Assembly (NCBI GenBank): GCA_030340625.1
Contig: JAOPHQ010005181.1
Location: 1-64,000 of the forward strand
Length of the DNA: 64,000 bases
Direction: 5' to 3'
Source of the DNA: Merluccius polli
Taxonomy: Eukaryota > Chordata > Actinopteri > Gadiformes > Merlucciidae
Positions 1 to 11,063 of the stretch are shown one piece after another (position 1 is the first letter of the stretch; each line of letters opens with the position of its first letter). The position numbers and the translations under genes were made by a program. The notes under the pieces are model-generated. The model did no database searches. It was not told the origin of the DNA and was given only the letters and a program-made list of their open reading frames with translations.

Positions 1-127
1 CTTATGCAACGGAAACGTAGTTCACTCCTCCAGTAAATAGGACGGACCTTAGATACGACTTGGCAACGGGAGGTATTCTAGTCCGCTCAGCTATGAGCCA
101 GAGAGCTGACGTAATGCATTGTACATC

Positions 128-672
128 GGGAATCGCGACGGCCTATATTTTCAACATAAAGTGTACATATTTATAATTTGAAATGTGTCCCAGCCTTTAT
201 ACCACAGATACTATAGGGTCTATAGATTATAACCGCGTTTTCTGATTAGTTTAATGCATTTTTCACAATTTACCAGCTGTCGTTTTGACGACTAATCACC
301 GCGGCATTCGTTTCAATGGGAATTGCGACGGCCTATACTTTCAACATAAAGTGTACATATTTATAATTTGAAATGTGTCCCAGCCTTTATACCACAGATA
401 CTATAGGGTCTATAGCATATAACCGCGTTTTCTGATTACATTTTAATGCATTTTTCACAATTTACCAGCTGTCGTTTTGACGACGAATCACCGCGCCATT
501 CGTTTCAATGGGAATCGCGACGGTCTATACTTTCAACATAAAGTGTACGTATTTATAATTTGAAATGTGTCCCAGCCTTTATACCACAGATACTATAGGG
601 TCTATAGCATATAACCGCGTTTTCTGATTACATTTTAATGCATGTTTCACAATTTACCAGGTCTCGTTTTGA
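128..672. repeat. Tandem repeat, three units of about 191 bp
   Basis: Three successive units begin at 128, 318 and 510, each opening with a GGGAAT(C/T)GCGACGG motif and sharing the block TTTATACCACAGATACTATA. They differ by scattered substitutions and a 2-bp length change. No coding potential is visible. The flanks (1-127 and 673-950) hold no gene I recognise; a short AGCCAATCAGAATCGAGTAT block recurs near 765 and 910. Confidence 0.85.
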
Positions 673-954
673 AGGCTGAACAGACAATTTGACTGGAAGT
701 ACTTAGTAGGTGTCCATATAGCCAGAGCTAGCTCTGCATATAGCAGGGATTAATGGCCACCCTGCAGCCAATCAGAATCGAGTATTCCCTCTCCGTTGCC
801 ATGGTTACCATCTAGCGTTTGAGCCAGCGCAGTAATCTAACTGTAATCAGGCAATTTGACCCGAACTTCTTTCCTAGGTGTACATTAACACTTTTTAACC
901 TACACCCGCCAGCCAATCAGAATCGAGTATTCACCCAGACCATGGTGTATGTAT

Positions 955-1062
<108 letters not shown>

Positions 1063-1138
1063 TATATGGCATTATATAGTTTATTATTGTTCATTATATT
1101 ATTATAGAGTCTCATACACATTACACTGTAACAATTAC

Positions 1139-2162
1139 CTTGTGGCCATGACTAGCCAGCTGCCACTGAAAGGGGTCAGGTGACCGTGGAGCAGGGGCCT
1201 CTCCCGTCACAACCAGCTTAGGAGAAAAGGTCCTAACTGGCGGTGAAGGCCTGGGAGAGACCCGGGGTGCTGGTGGTGGTGTCTCAAATTCCTTCATAGC
1301 GGCGGACCACAGAAGTTGGACGAGGATCCCCATCCCCTGGTCATCGCTCAGATGGACCTGCAGAAATTACATAACCAAATTCATTTACAGAGACAAAGTT
1401 TTACCCACAAAAAAGCAGCTGCAGATTCACACAAGGATATTCTACTTACACCATCTCTGCTCCACAGCTCCGGCTGGGTATGGGGGAAGTACTCCACAGC
1501 TGAGAAGTACTTCACACCTAAAAAATAAAAATCAGCCATTATAATCTCCATACATGTAATGGTGACTTTTTATGCATTACTATACTAAACCTCAATGCAT
1601 ATTGAGGTGTATATTGTTTATTTATTTTGTTATTTATGTATCTTTGTGTTATCTTCAGTGTGTGTGTGAATGTCATATGTATGTGTATGTATGTAGGTAT
1701 ATATGTACATGTATATATGTATAGATATATATGTGTGTGTGTAGGTCTGTGTGTATATATGTTTATATTTATATATTGTACTATGTGTCATCTTCAGTAT
1801 GTGTGTGTATGTTATATATTATAATACTATAAAGAATAATATAATATAATATTTTATTAGGATAAATATTGTAGAATCAGATTTATGTTTTGTTAGATAT
1901 AGAACAAAGGAAATTGACGAATGACAAATGGAAGTTATTATTATTGTTATTATTAATATAATGATAGAAGGCAAAATACTTCAGTAGTATTATTTATTAC
2001 AAGGGGGTGGACTAAAATAAGTTTATACTTCCTCCCACTCCCTTTCGGATATGTAAACAGAATTTATAGTTTTCAGTTTATGTTTACTCTGTTATACTTT
2101 GTTATTTCAAATTTTTCTTTTTTTTCTTTATGAAATGTTGTTTTTTACATGTTCGAAATAAA

Positions 2163-2193
<31 letters not shown>

Positions 2194-4755
2194 GGTACAT
2201 TTTTATTCAAACAGCTTGCAGAGAACACATAACATTTTAAAACTCTAACTACATTTTATCTAGGAACTTTTTTATGTACCCATGCGCGCAGAAACACGGT
2301 GGTATTCCTGGCGAAGGAGGTCCTGGTAAGACACCTCACAGTTCAGGCGGGGAGGGAAGTCAACAACAAAAACCTGTAGAAAACAAAAACATGTTCATTT
2401 CATCAAGTCACACACACAGGTTACAATACATGCATTATTATTTAAAAGCTCATTCAAACTAATTAGACTAGCTAATGTACTACTTCTATTAAGAATGAAG
2501 AAGCAAGCAAGACATGAAAAAAAGCGTACGTTGGGCCAGCGGCTGCGAATGGTGCGCAGGAGGTTAACATAGTCGACGGAAGCTTCGTCGATGGTCCTGC
2601 TGGCTGTCAGGTTGTTGCTGGGTGCCAGAAGACAAACCGCGTCAGGGACCCGAGGAAGCACAGCGTTCAGCACCTCGGTCCGCAGCGCAGAGGCAGCAGC
2701 CCCTGGGGTCGACATGACGCCAAAGGAAAAGGGTTCCTCTGGCATCTGGACCACACCATCTACAATGGCTCGTAGATGGGAGTCTCCGACAATCAGAACA
2801 AACTGCAACAACAAACATAATTTCTTCAGCATGAAAGCCATCACCAACAGTTTTGGGACCAAAACTATTTATTATACATATAAATTATATAAGTAATGCT
2901 TCTATGATCCTGAAAAACATGATTTTTGCTGATGACACAAATGTATTCTGTGAAGGAGGGAACCTCAAACAGTTGTTGGAGGTCGCCTCTAATGAGCTAA
3001 CCAAGTTGAAATTGTGGTTTGACATAAATAGATTATCACTCAATGTAAAGAAAACCACATTTATGTTTTTGGCAAATGTAACACACAAGCAAACACACAC
3101 ATTGAACTCATGATTGATAATATCAAAATCGAAAAGGGTGTTTGAGAACGCCTTTCAGGGTGTAATAATAGACCACAAGCTCAGCTGGAAACCTCAGGAC
3201 ACACAATGAATATAAAATCACTGCACATTGTTTTCCTCCTATTTGAGTTACTGTGTGGAAGTGTGGGGTAATACCTACAAAAGCACCCTACAGACAATAT
3301 GCACAATTAGAAAATAAGGATAGCTAATAATGTAGGGTACTATGAACACACCAACAATTTATTTCATAAGTTAAACACATTAAAGTTTATGGATTTAAAC
3401 GATTTTAAAACTTCACACATTGTATATAAAGCAAGAAACAACCTACTTCCAGGAAACATTCAAAGATGGTTTAGTGATAGACTAGACTATTATAATTTAA
3501 GAGTGAGACTGAATCTGAGGCAACCAACAGTAAACTCTACACTCAAAAGTATGTGCTTATGTCTGTGGGGTGAAGTTGTGGAACAACCAAATAATATCAA
3601 AGATTGCAAACATATTGCACACTATAAAAAGCAGCTTATAATTATACACAATAGGAAAATAGGATGTGGTGTGAAAATATTAATTGATGGAAATGACAAC
3701 TCATTTATTATCTTAAATGGTACTCATTAAGGGCTATGTATGTATGTATGCATGTATGTATGTATGCATGCATATACGAAGGTACATACATATATATTAT
3801 TTGTGAGTATAAATAAACATAGGAGTGATGTCTGTTAAATGCGCAATTATAAGAAAAAGGTTTGTAAATATATACATGTAAATACTTAACATTGATCGTG
3901 TAAAAGATTAATATAACTGAAATATGGGGGTAGGGACCTACAAGCTTTTGCTTCCCTCTACTCCTTTTTTTTTTTAACAAAATGGGACTTTTTTAAATTT
4001 TGTTATACATGTCTATGCTGATTCTTAAATATTTGATTTGTTAATGTCTACATGTTCAAGAAAATAAAATGTATCAATCAATCACATCAACCTTTTTCTT
4101 CATAAACTGGACAACAATAATACCTTCTTGTCAGGAGACTCCATTGGGATGACCAGTTTGTGGCTATGCCCAGTGAAGGGTGAAACTGGCCATTTCTGCA
4201 CTCTATGGCGGTAACCAGTACCGCGGCCTGTTTAGAAATAAACAAATACAGGTAAACAATTATGAATGAAGCAAACCAGCAAATATCTAAAATAAATGCT
4301 CATTTTCTTCAAGTAAAAAACAGCAGCTTTAAATCAAGCTTTAAACAAACAGAATATGAATTGATGATTAATTTAGTTATTTAATACTAGATAAAACAGC
4401 TGCATACTCACGTGCACAGAAGTTGGCACGCACATCATCCGCTCTCCAGAACTGTGCAACTGGGAGTGACGTTCCAAAGATCTGAGGACAGATAATTAAC
4501 ACATTAAACCTCAGACCGTGTGGACAGTCTTGCCATGCATCAGTTCAGACAGTTCGTTGTTCAAAACCAGTTTATGTGTGTGTGTCAGTTGTAATGGGAA
4601 CATACGCTAACTGGAGCTCGGGAGCATGGGGGTTGGGTCTCGATGGTCCTGGACCCGGTAGCTGGGGGGGACTCCGTCTGGACCGCCAGCTTCTCCTGGT
4701 CCAGCTTCCTCCACCGCTGCTTCGCCGCCTGCGCACGTCTCCCCTTCCTCGGCAT
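1139..4755 (-). CDS. SGNH-hydrolase-like multi-exon gene, seven exons
   Basis: Exons in transcription order: 4606-4755, 4412-4481, 4124-4227, 2530-2802, 2280-2373, 1450-1517, 1139-1357. Each has an AG acceptor and GT donor, all phases agree, and together they give 326 codons without a stop. The start is the MPRKGRR methionine at 4755, followed by a basic N-terminus. Exon 4 carries the SGNH block I motif GDSH (residues 114-117) and an SNN block (about 170-172). The last two exons give DGVH (D252, H255), the block V Asp-x-x-His, so Ser, Asp and His of the triad are all present. I recall this as a multicopy fish family of unknown role; the substrate is unknown. The last exon ends on a GT donor at 1138, and no further exon is seen to the left, so the 3' end is missing. 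Intron 3 holds an opposite-strand LINE fragment. Confidence 0.75.
1548..2200. repeat. AT-rich intron with a LINE/SINE-like 3' tail ending in (CTAT)n
   Basis: This fills the intron between exons 6 and 5. From 1640 to 1815 it is TATG/GTGT-rich low-complexity DNA. About 1860-2160 resembles a retroposon 3' UTR ending in a GTTCGAAATAAA block followed by (CTAT)n at 2163-2193. Family not assigned. Confidence 0.5.
2530..2802 (-). CDS. SGNH core exon (exon 4) of the gene above
   Basis: This 273-bp, 91-codon exon is bounded by a TTGTTGTTGCAG acceptor and a GTACGC donor. It starts FVLIVGDSHLR and includes LLAPSNNLTASRT and ends SRWPN. The open frame continues past both splice sites into intron, so the exon is shorter than the 155-codon ORF around it. 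It is the exon copied three more times at 7498, 8291 and 9084, with two residue differences visible (R to Q before VPDAV; T to R before IRSRW). Confidence 0.75.
2850..4080 (+). mobile_element. 5'-truncated non-LTR retrotransposon fragment in intron 3
   Basis: The plus strand encodes the end of a reverse transcriptase: MIFADDTNVFCEGG carries the YADD-like FADD box, followed by WFDINRLSLNVKKT. After stops and frame changes, further decayed C-terminal sequence (NTLKFMDLNDFKTSHIVYKA) follows to about 3730. The 3' UTR ends in AATAAAATG followed by an ATCAATCA-type tail near 4080. Jockey-superfamily LINE; the clade (Rex1-, L2- or CR1-like) is not certain. It is inactive and lies antisense to the SGNH gene. 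Confidence 0.7.
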
Positions 4756-4778
4756 CCTGCTGGAGACAACTCTAACAA

Positions 4779-5215
4779 AACCCTAACCCTAATTATATCT
4801 AATCTAACCCTGACCTAACTTGAAACACTTACCCCAAATCTAATTTAATCTAATCTAAAGTAACCTAATATGTAGATATGTTATATTATTATGTTAATAT
4901 GTAAACAGGAAGGGTAGAGGTGAGGTGAGTTGAGAAAGATGTGTGTGATGGGTGATGATCCAGGAATCTTGGTGACGACGATGAACAATCTCCAAAATGC
5001 GCTTGGAAAATCTCTGAGCAAAGAGAACCTGCAATAAGAAACAAGCTAGAGGCATTATGAACACATCTTAGACATCTTTAATTTTCATGCCGTGTGTGTG
5101 CACCTAACTTCAGCAAATGTGCTAGTAGTGATGTATAATCATGCACAATATTTCTATCAACAGCCTTATTTTACCACACTAAGGTCCATTTTTAAATCTG
5201 ATATACTTGTTTAGC
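4779..5215. repeat. Left arm of a 435-bp inverted duplication
   Basis: This block matches the reverse complement of 10437-10880 nearly base for base, including a degenerate CCCTAA/TCTAAT run. On the minus strand it contains an exon-like piece with a TTCTTATTGCAG acceptor near 5033, reading VLFAQRFSKRILEIVHRRHQ, just upstream of the MPRKGRR start. I do not recognise that peptide. Confidence 0.75.
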
Positions 5216-5559
5216 CAGTTATGTTATCTATGGTTGTACCCATAGAGAGATCTCTCTCTCGGCGGAGTCTAGAACGTCTTCACAGGTCGGCCATCTTACA
5301 GGCATCTTACCACAGGCAAGATCTCTGTACAGGGTGGGGGATTTCAACATGCAGCCTTTCTTATAGCCTATTTGGAATAGGAAATATTGTAATCCATCTA
5401 TTTTAGAACATTATTCTATTTTTTATTGTTTTGTTTTTTTAAGTATGCACTGTCATAAATATTTGACGTTTATACCAAACCAAACCACTTGAAAAATCGG
5501 ATGAACTTTGAGCAAGTTATGGCTGTCTAAAAAGTACATGTACCACTACCAACACGTTA
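5216..5559. other. Unassigned spacer
   Basis: No exon, RNA gene or clear repeat was recognised. A CGGCCATCTTAC block and an AT-rich stretch are all that stand out. Confidence 0.4.
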
Positions 5560-6330
5560 TGGGTGACCGAGCTGCCTGTGGTAAGATGGCCGCCATGTGC
5601 GGACGTTCGACTCCGTTGGCCAGCACGCGGACGAGACACCGTTTTTCCGCGTACCGCCATCTTAAATCACCCGTTTTCTTAAATGGAGTCTGGCCGCTAT
5701 GGAATATCTTAGTCAACATAAAATCATATTTACAATTTCCTCATGCAAGTAAAACAACTTGAACGATTATAGCCAAAACACGACAGAGTAACAAAATCAG
5801 ACTTAATCTCACTATTGTGCATGGACGTCGCTAGCAATTTAAATAATCCGGACCGGCCCACAAACCCGCCGGACCGACGGGGGGGGTATTTTTATTTTAT
5901 TTCACGGCACAGGGATCCGGGGCTATATCCCCGAATGCCCAGGTCTAACGACGTCCATGCTATTGTGTACAACTGATGTGTTGTAGCTAATGCTCTGAAG
6001 CTAGCAAGTTGAAAAGACAAAGCAAATATCTCACCTCTGATGCGATCAAAGGGGAGGAGCAGATCGGCGGAGGGGGTTTTTATATGACCTGGCCAAACAA
6101 CAAAAACTCGCGAGAGATCGTGACCAATAGGAGTCCTCTTGTATCCGCCGTCCAATCAGAGAGGGATATCTGTAGGATTTGCCTGACAACAGACCAAAAA
6201 ACACGCGATGACAGCCCCCCCCCCCCCAGGCCGAGGCAGACAGAAACGTTGAGAAAAAGAGCGCTTTTCTGCCTATGCACTGGTCTCACATTTGGGCTTA
6301 TTCTGACAAAACGGTAGCTCCTATCAGAAT
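5560..6330. repeat. Dispersed repeat with CCGCCATCTTAAATC blocks
   Basis: Shares blocks with 12,440-13,080, 14,060-14,700 and 42,600-43,010: CCGCCATCTTAAATC, AGTCTGGCCG, GAGCAGATCGGC, GACCAATAGGAGTCC and GCCGTCCAATCAGA. It lies next to the SGNH copies. Family not recognised; no transposase remnant is visible. Confidence 0.65.
5820..5959. mobile_element. 140-bp hAT-type MITE with an 8-bp target duplication
   Basis: Perfect 11-bp terminal inverted repeats (CATGGACGTCG ... CGACGTCCATG) are flanked on both sides by CTATTGTG (5812-5819 and 5960-5967). The related repeat at about 42,865-42,900 reads through this point without the insert, so an empty site exists in the same window. Confidence 0.85.
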
Positions 6331-6919
6331 AAAAACGAGACCATCATCACTGTAAGGACTTCCTGAACGATGTGGTGTTTCTACAGTAAATATTTTGGAC
6401 ACACTTGCACGTTTAAAACAGGGGCCCGTTTTGCTTTTCTCTGAAAACATTTGTATTGGAGTTGATGAGCAGCAGAGACAGACTGGCCGCACTTGGGGAG
6501 TTTTTGTATTAACTGCAGAAAGCATCTAAAAAGAGGTCTTAACTTTTGTTTTAAAAATGGCAATAGTTGAGGTGTTTTTGATGGTCTCAGGAAGCTGGTT
6601 CCAGAGATGGACACCATAGTGGCTAAAAGCTGCTTCACCCTGCTTTGTTCTGATGGTCGGTTTCAATAGTAGTTGTTTATGTTGTGATGTAAGGGACCTG
6701 TTTGGGAATACCGTTTAAACATGTCATGCAAGTAGTTTGGCCCAACCCCCTTCAAAGACTTAAAAACAAGCAGAAGTTCTTTAAAATTCAATTTTATTTT
6801 AAGTTATCTCAGGGCACTTTTCAAATGGAGCAGGTCTCGACCAAACTCCTTATAGCATTTACAGAGACCCAACAGTACCACCATGAGCAAGCACAGACCC
6901 TTCGGCTCCAGGTGGAGAG

Positions 6920-6920
<1 letters not shown>
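6331..6920. repeat. Old interspersed repeat sequence, family unknown
   Basis: Contains stretches of a style I have seen repeatedly in fish DNA (AGGAAGCTGGTTCCAGAG; GGAGCAGGTCTCGACCAAAC). The first 200 bases recur at about 12,940-13,160. No coding evidence. Confidence 0.4.

Positions 6921-6921
<1 letters not shown>

Positions 6922-6967
<46 letters not shown>
6922..6967. repeat. (GA)n microsatellite
   Basis: About 22 GA dinucleotides, directly to the left of the rearranged exon 7/6 fragment of the second SGNH copy. Confidence 0.95.
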
Positions 6968-6969
<2 letters not shown>

Positions 6970-7497
6970 CAACGCCTGGGAGAGATGTCTCAAAGTGCTG
7001 GTGTCTCAAATTCCTTCATAGCGGCGGACTACAGAAAACAGACGAGGACCTACAGCTGAGAAGTACTTCACACCTAAAAAATAAAAATCAGCCATTATAA
7101 TCTCCATACATGTAATGGTGACTTTTGATGCATTACTATACTAAACCTCAATGCATTTTGAGGTACATATTTATTCAAACAGCTTGCAGAGAACACATAA
7201 CATTTTAAAAATGTAACTGCATTTTATCTAGGAACTTTTTTAAGTACCCATGCGCGCAGAAACACGGTGGTATTCCTGGCGAAGGAGGTCCTGGCAAGAC
7301 ACCTCACAGTTCAGGCGGGGAGGGAAGTCAACAACAAAAACCTGTAGAAAACAAAAACATGTTCATTTCATCAAGTCACACACACAGGTTACAATACATG
7401 CATTATTATTTAAAAGCTCATTCAAACTAATTAGACTAGCTAATGTACTACTTCTATTAAGAATGAAGAAGCAAGCAAGACATGAAAAAAAGCGTAC

Positions 7498-7770
7498 GTT
7501 GGGCCAGCGGCTGCGAATCCTGCGCAGGAGGTTGACGTAGTCGACGGAAGCTTCGTCGATGGTCCTGCTGGCTGTCAGGTTGTTGCTGGGCGCCAGAAGA
7601 CAGACGGCGTCAGGGACCTGAGGAAGCACAGCGTTCAGCACCTCGGTCCGCAACGCAGAGGCAGCAGCCCCTGGGGTCGACATCACGCCAAAGGAAAAGG
7701 GTTCCTCTGGCATCTGGACCACACCATCTACAATGGCTCGTAGATGGGAGTCTCCGACAATCAGAACAAA
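7498..7770 (-). pseudogene. SGNH exon copy a
   Basis: Full 91-codon exon with GDSH, SNN and both splice sites kept. It is followed on the minus strand by the only complete exon 5 of the array (7248-7341). Confidence 0.7.
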
Positions 7771-8290
7771 CTGCAACAACAAACATAATTTCTTCAGCAT
7801 GAAAGCCATCACCAACAGTTTTGGGAGCAAAACTATTATACATATAAATGATAGAAGTAATGCTCCTATGATCCTGAAAAACAGGATTTTTGCTGCTGAC
7901 ACAAATGTATTCTGTGAAGGAGGGAACCTCAAACAGTTGTTGGAGGTCGTCTCTAATGAGCTAACCAAGTTGAAATTGGGGTTTGATATAAATAGATTAT
8001 CACTCAATGTAAAGAAAACCAAATGTATGGTTTTTGGCAAACATAACACACAAAACACGGTGGTATTCCTGGCGAAGGAGGTCCTGGCAAGACACCTCAC
8101 AGTTCAGGCGGGGAGGGAAGTCAACAACAAAAACCTGTAGAAAACAAAAACATGTTCATTTCATCAAGTCACACACACAGGTTACAATACATGCATTATT
8201 ATTTAAAAGCTCATTCAAACTAATTAGACTAGCTAATGTACTACTTCTATTAAGAATGAAGAAGCAAGCAAGACATGAAAAAAAGCGTAC

Positions 8291-8563
8291 GTTGGGCCAG
8301 CGGCTGCGAATCCTGCGCAGGAGGTTGACGTAGTCGACGGAAGCTTCGTCGATGGTCCTGCTGGCTGTCAGGTTGTTGCTGGGCGCCAGAAGACAGACGG
8401 CGTCAGGGACCTGAGGAAGCACAGCGTTCAGCACCTCGGTCCGCAACGCAGAGGCAGCAGCCCCTGGGGTCGACATCACGCCAAAGGAAAAGGGTTCCTC
8501 TGGCATCTGGACCACACCATCTACAATGGCTCGTAGATGGGAGTCTCCGACAATCAGAACAAA
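8291..8563 (-). pseudogene. SGNH exon copy b
   Basis: Identical in translation to copy a. Its exon 5 (8134 leftwards to about 8052) has lost the last bases and the donor where the unit is fused to LINE sequence. Confidence 0.7.
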
Positions 8564-9083
8564 CTGCAACAACAAACATAATTTCTTCAGCATGAAAGCC
8601 ATCACCAACAGTTTTGGGAGCAAAACTATTATACATATAAATGATAGAAGTAATGCTCCTATGATCCTGAAAAACAGGATTTTTGCTGCTGACACAAATG
8701 TATTCTGTGAAGGAGGGAACCTCAAACAGTTGTTGGAGGTCGTCTCTAATGAGCTAACCAAGTTGAAATTGGGGTTTGATATAAATAGATTATCACTCAA
8801 TGTAAAGAAAACCAAATGTATGGTTTTTGGCAAACATAACACACAAAACACGGTGGTATTCCTGGCGAAGGAGGTCCTGGCAAGACACCTCACAGTTCAG
8901 GCGGGGAGGGAAGTCAACAACAAAAACCTGTAGAAAACAAAAACATGTTCATTTCATCAAGTCACACACACAGGTTACAATACATGCATTATTATTTAAA
9001 AGCTCATTCAAACTAATTAGACTAGCTAATGTACTACTTCTATTAAGAATGAAGAAGCAAGCAAGACATGAAAAAAAGCGTAC

Positions 9084-9356
9084 GTTGGGCCAGCGGCTGC
9101 GAATCCTGCGCAGGAGGTTGACGTAGTCGACGGAAGCTTCGTCGATGGTCCTGCTGGCTGTCAGGTTGTTGCTGGGCGCCAGAAGACAGACGGCGTCAGG
9201 GACCTGAGGAAGCACAGCGTTCAGCACCTCGGTCCGCAACGCAGAGGCAGCAGCCCCTGGGGTCGACATCACGCCAAAGGAAAAGGGTTCCTCTGGCATC
9301 TGGACCACACCATCTACAATGGCTCGTAGATGGGAGTCTCCGACAATCAGAACAAA
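9084..9356 (-). pseudogene. SGNH exon copy c
   Basis: Identical in translation to copies a and b. It is followed by the truncated exon 5 at about 8845-8927. It lies nearest to the surviving exon 3 copy at 10090. Confidence 0.7.
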
Positions 9357-9411
9357 CTGCAACAACAAACATAATTTCTTCAGCATGAAAGCCATCACCA
9401 ACAGTTTTGGG

Positions 9412-10045
9412 AGCAAAACTATTATACATATAAATGATATAAGAAATGCTCCTATGATCCTGAAAAACAGGATTTTTGCTGCTGACACAAATGTATTCTG
9501 TGAAGGAGGGAACCTCAAACAGTTGTTGGAGGTCGTCTCTAATGAGCTAACCAAGTTGAAATTGGGGTTTGATATAAATAGATTATCACTCAATGTAAAG
9601 AAAACCAAATGTATGGTTTTTGGCAACGTAACACACAAGCAAACTAATAACTAATATTAATTGATGGAAATGACAACTCATTTATTATCTTAAATGGTAC
9701 TCATTAAGGGCTATGTATGCATATGTATGTACGAAGGTACATAAATATATATTATGTGTGAGTATAAATAAACATAGGAGTGATGTCTGTTAAATGCGCA
9801 ATTATAAGAAAGAGGTTTGTAAATGTATATATGTAAATACTTTAGCATTGATCGTGTAAAAGATTAATATAACTGAAATATGGGGGTAGGGACCTATAAG
9901 CTTTTGCTTCCCTCTACTCCTTTTTTTTTTTTTTTTAACAAAATGGGACTTTTTAAATTTTGTTATACATGTCTGCTGATTCTTAAATATTTGATTTGTT
10001 AATGTCTACATGTTCAAGAAAATAAAATGTATCAATCAATCAATC
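9412..10045 (+). mobile_element. LINE fragment with 3' tail, second copy
   Basis: A reverse transcriptase fragment (to about 9640) is joined by an internal deletion to the 3' UTR also present at 3690-4080. It ends in (ATCA)n at about 10,030-10,050. The FADD box has become FAAD here and in the other two array units, so the copies share a dead catalytic site. Confidence 0.7.
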
Positions 10046-10168
10046 AATCACATCAACCGTTTTCTTCATAAACTGGACAACAATAATACCTTCTTGTCAG
10101 GAGACTCAGGTGGGATGACCAGTTTGTGGCTGCGCCCAGTGAAGTGTGGCGGTAACCAGTACCGCGGC

Positions 10169-10436
10169 CTGTTTAGAAATAAACAAATACAGGTAAAAAA
10201 TAATGAATGAAGCAAACCAGCAAATATCTAAAATAAATGCACATTTTCTTCAAGTAAAAAACAGCAGCTTTAAATCAAGCTTTAAACAAACAGAATATGA
10301 ATTGATGATGTTGGGATGTTCCTCAAAAGGCCCAGGGTGCCCTCCTAGGTGCCATCAGCCATCAGTTTGGTGTAAGGCGAGAGCAGTTGAAGACAGCACC
10401 CATGGAGCCAGCTGGATGGGAACATGCTTAGACACA
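10169..10436. other. Intron remnant and unassigned sequence
   Basis: Positions 10,169-10,312 match the intron upstream of exon 3 in the first gene copy. From about 10,313 the homology stops and no feature is recognised. Confidence 0.5.
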
Positions 10437-10880
10437 TGTATATGAAAATAATCGCATTTAAAAATGGACCTTCTTGGTGCGGTAATATAAGGCTGTTGAC
10501 AGAAATATTGTGCATGTTTATACATCACTACGAGCACATTTGCGTACGTTAGATGCCCACACACACAGCATGCGTGTCTAAGATGTGTTCATAATGCCTC
10601 TAGCTTGTTTCTTATTGCAGGTTCTCTTTGGTCAGAGATTTTCCAAGCGCATTTTGGAGATTGTTCATCGTCGTCACCAAGATTCCTGGATCATCACCCA
10701 TCACACACACATCTTTCTCAACTCACCTCACCTCTACTCTATCATTCCTGTTTACATATAAACATAATAATATAACATATCTACATATTAGGTTACTTTA
10801 GATTAGATTAAATTAGATTTGGGGTAAGTATTTCAAGTTAGGTCAGGGTTAGATTAGATATAATTAGGGTTAGGGTTTTG
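10437..10880. repeat. Right arm of the 435-bp inverted duplication
   Basis: Reverse complement of 4779-5215. The exon-like peptide VLFGQRFSKRILEIVHRRHQ now reads on the plus strand behind a TTCTTATTGCAG acceptor ending at 10620. Its end carries degenerate TTAGGG-like DNA (10,840-10,880). Confidence 0.75.
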
Positions 10881-11063
10881 TGGCAGATGTTTGAGTTGCC
10901 TACTAATAAGTACATGCATAAACTCTGAAAACCAATCAGCTGATGATTAATCTATATAATCATGTCTTCCCGTTAATTTACGGGCATGGCGGAGTAGTCA
11001 TTAGGCTACATCACAGGACATCAAGTTTACAGAGATACTTTTTTATTGATATAATATTTGCTG

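Larger units (their letters stand above)
7261..9639. repeat. Three tandem 793-bp units carrying SGNH exon 4 and a LINE fragment
   Basis: Units 7261-8053, 8054-8846 and 8847-9639 are almost identical. Each holds exon 5 (truncated in units 2 and 3), exon 4 on the minus strand, and a reverse transcriptase fragment (FAADTNVF...) on the plus strand. The junction joins the LINE sequence ending in CATAACACACAA to exon 5 starting AACACGG, with a few shared bases. Near identity means the amplification is recent or has been homogenised. Confidence 0.9.
7000..10168 (-). pseudogene. Second, broken copy of the SGNH-like gene
   Basis: Homologous to 1,260-4,230 with the same exon order on the minus strand. 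Pieces are: fused fragments of exons 7 and 6 (about 7000-7078, with most of both and the intron between them deleted), an intact-looking exon 5 (7248-7341), three copies of exon 4, two truncated copies of exon 5, and an exon 3 (10090-10168). Exon 3 is 79 bp long against 104 bp in the first copy; the 25-bp deletion shifts the frame. Exons 1 and 2 are absent because homology stops at about 10,312. The deleted exon 7/6 junction removes the DGVH block V motif, so no SGNH enzyme can be made from this copy. Confidence 0.75.

Noticed and set aside
2591..2896. Plus-strand ORFs over the SGNH exon and its copies
   Set aside because: Antisense shadows; the minus strand has the splice sites and the GDSH motif.
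7261..9639. A CRISPR-like array
   Set aside because: Units are 793 bp with no short repeat-spacer pattern, and the sequence is eukaryotic.
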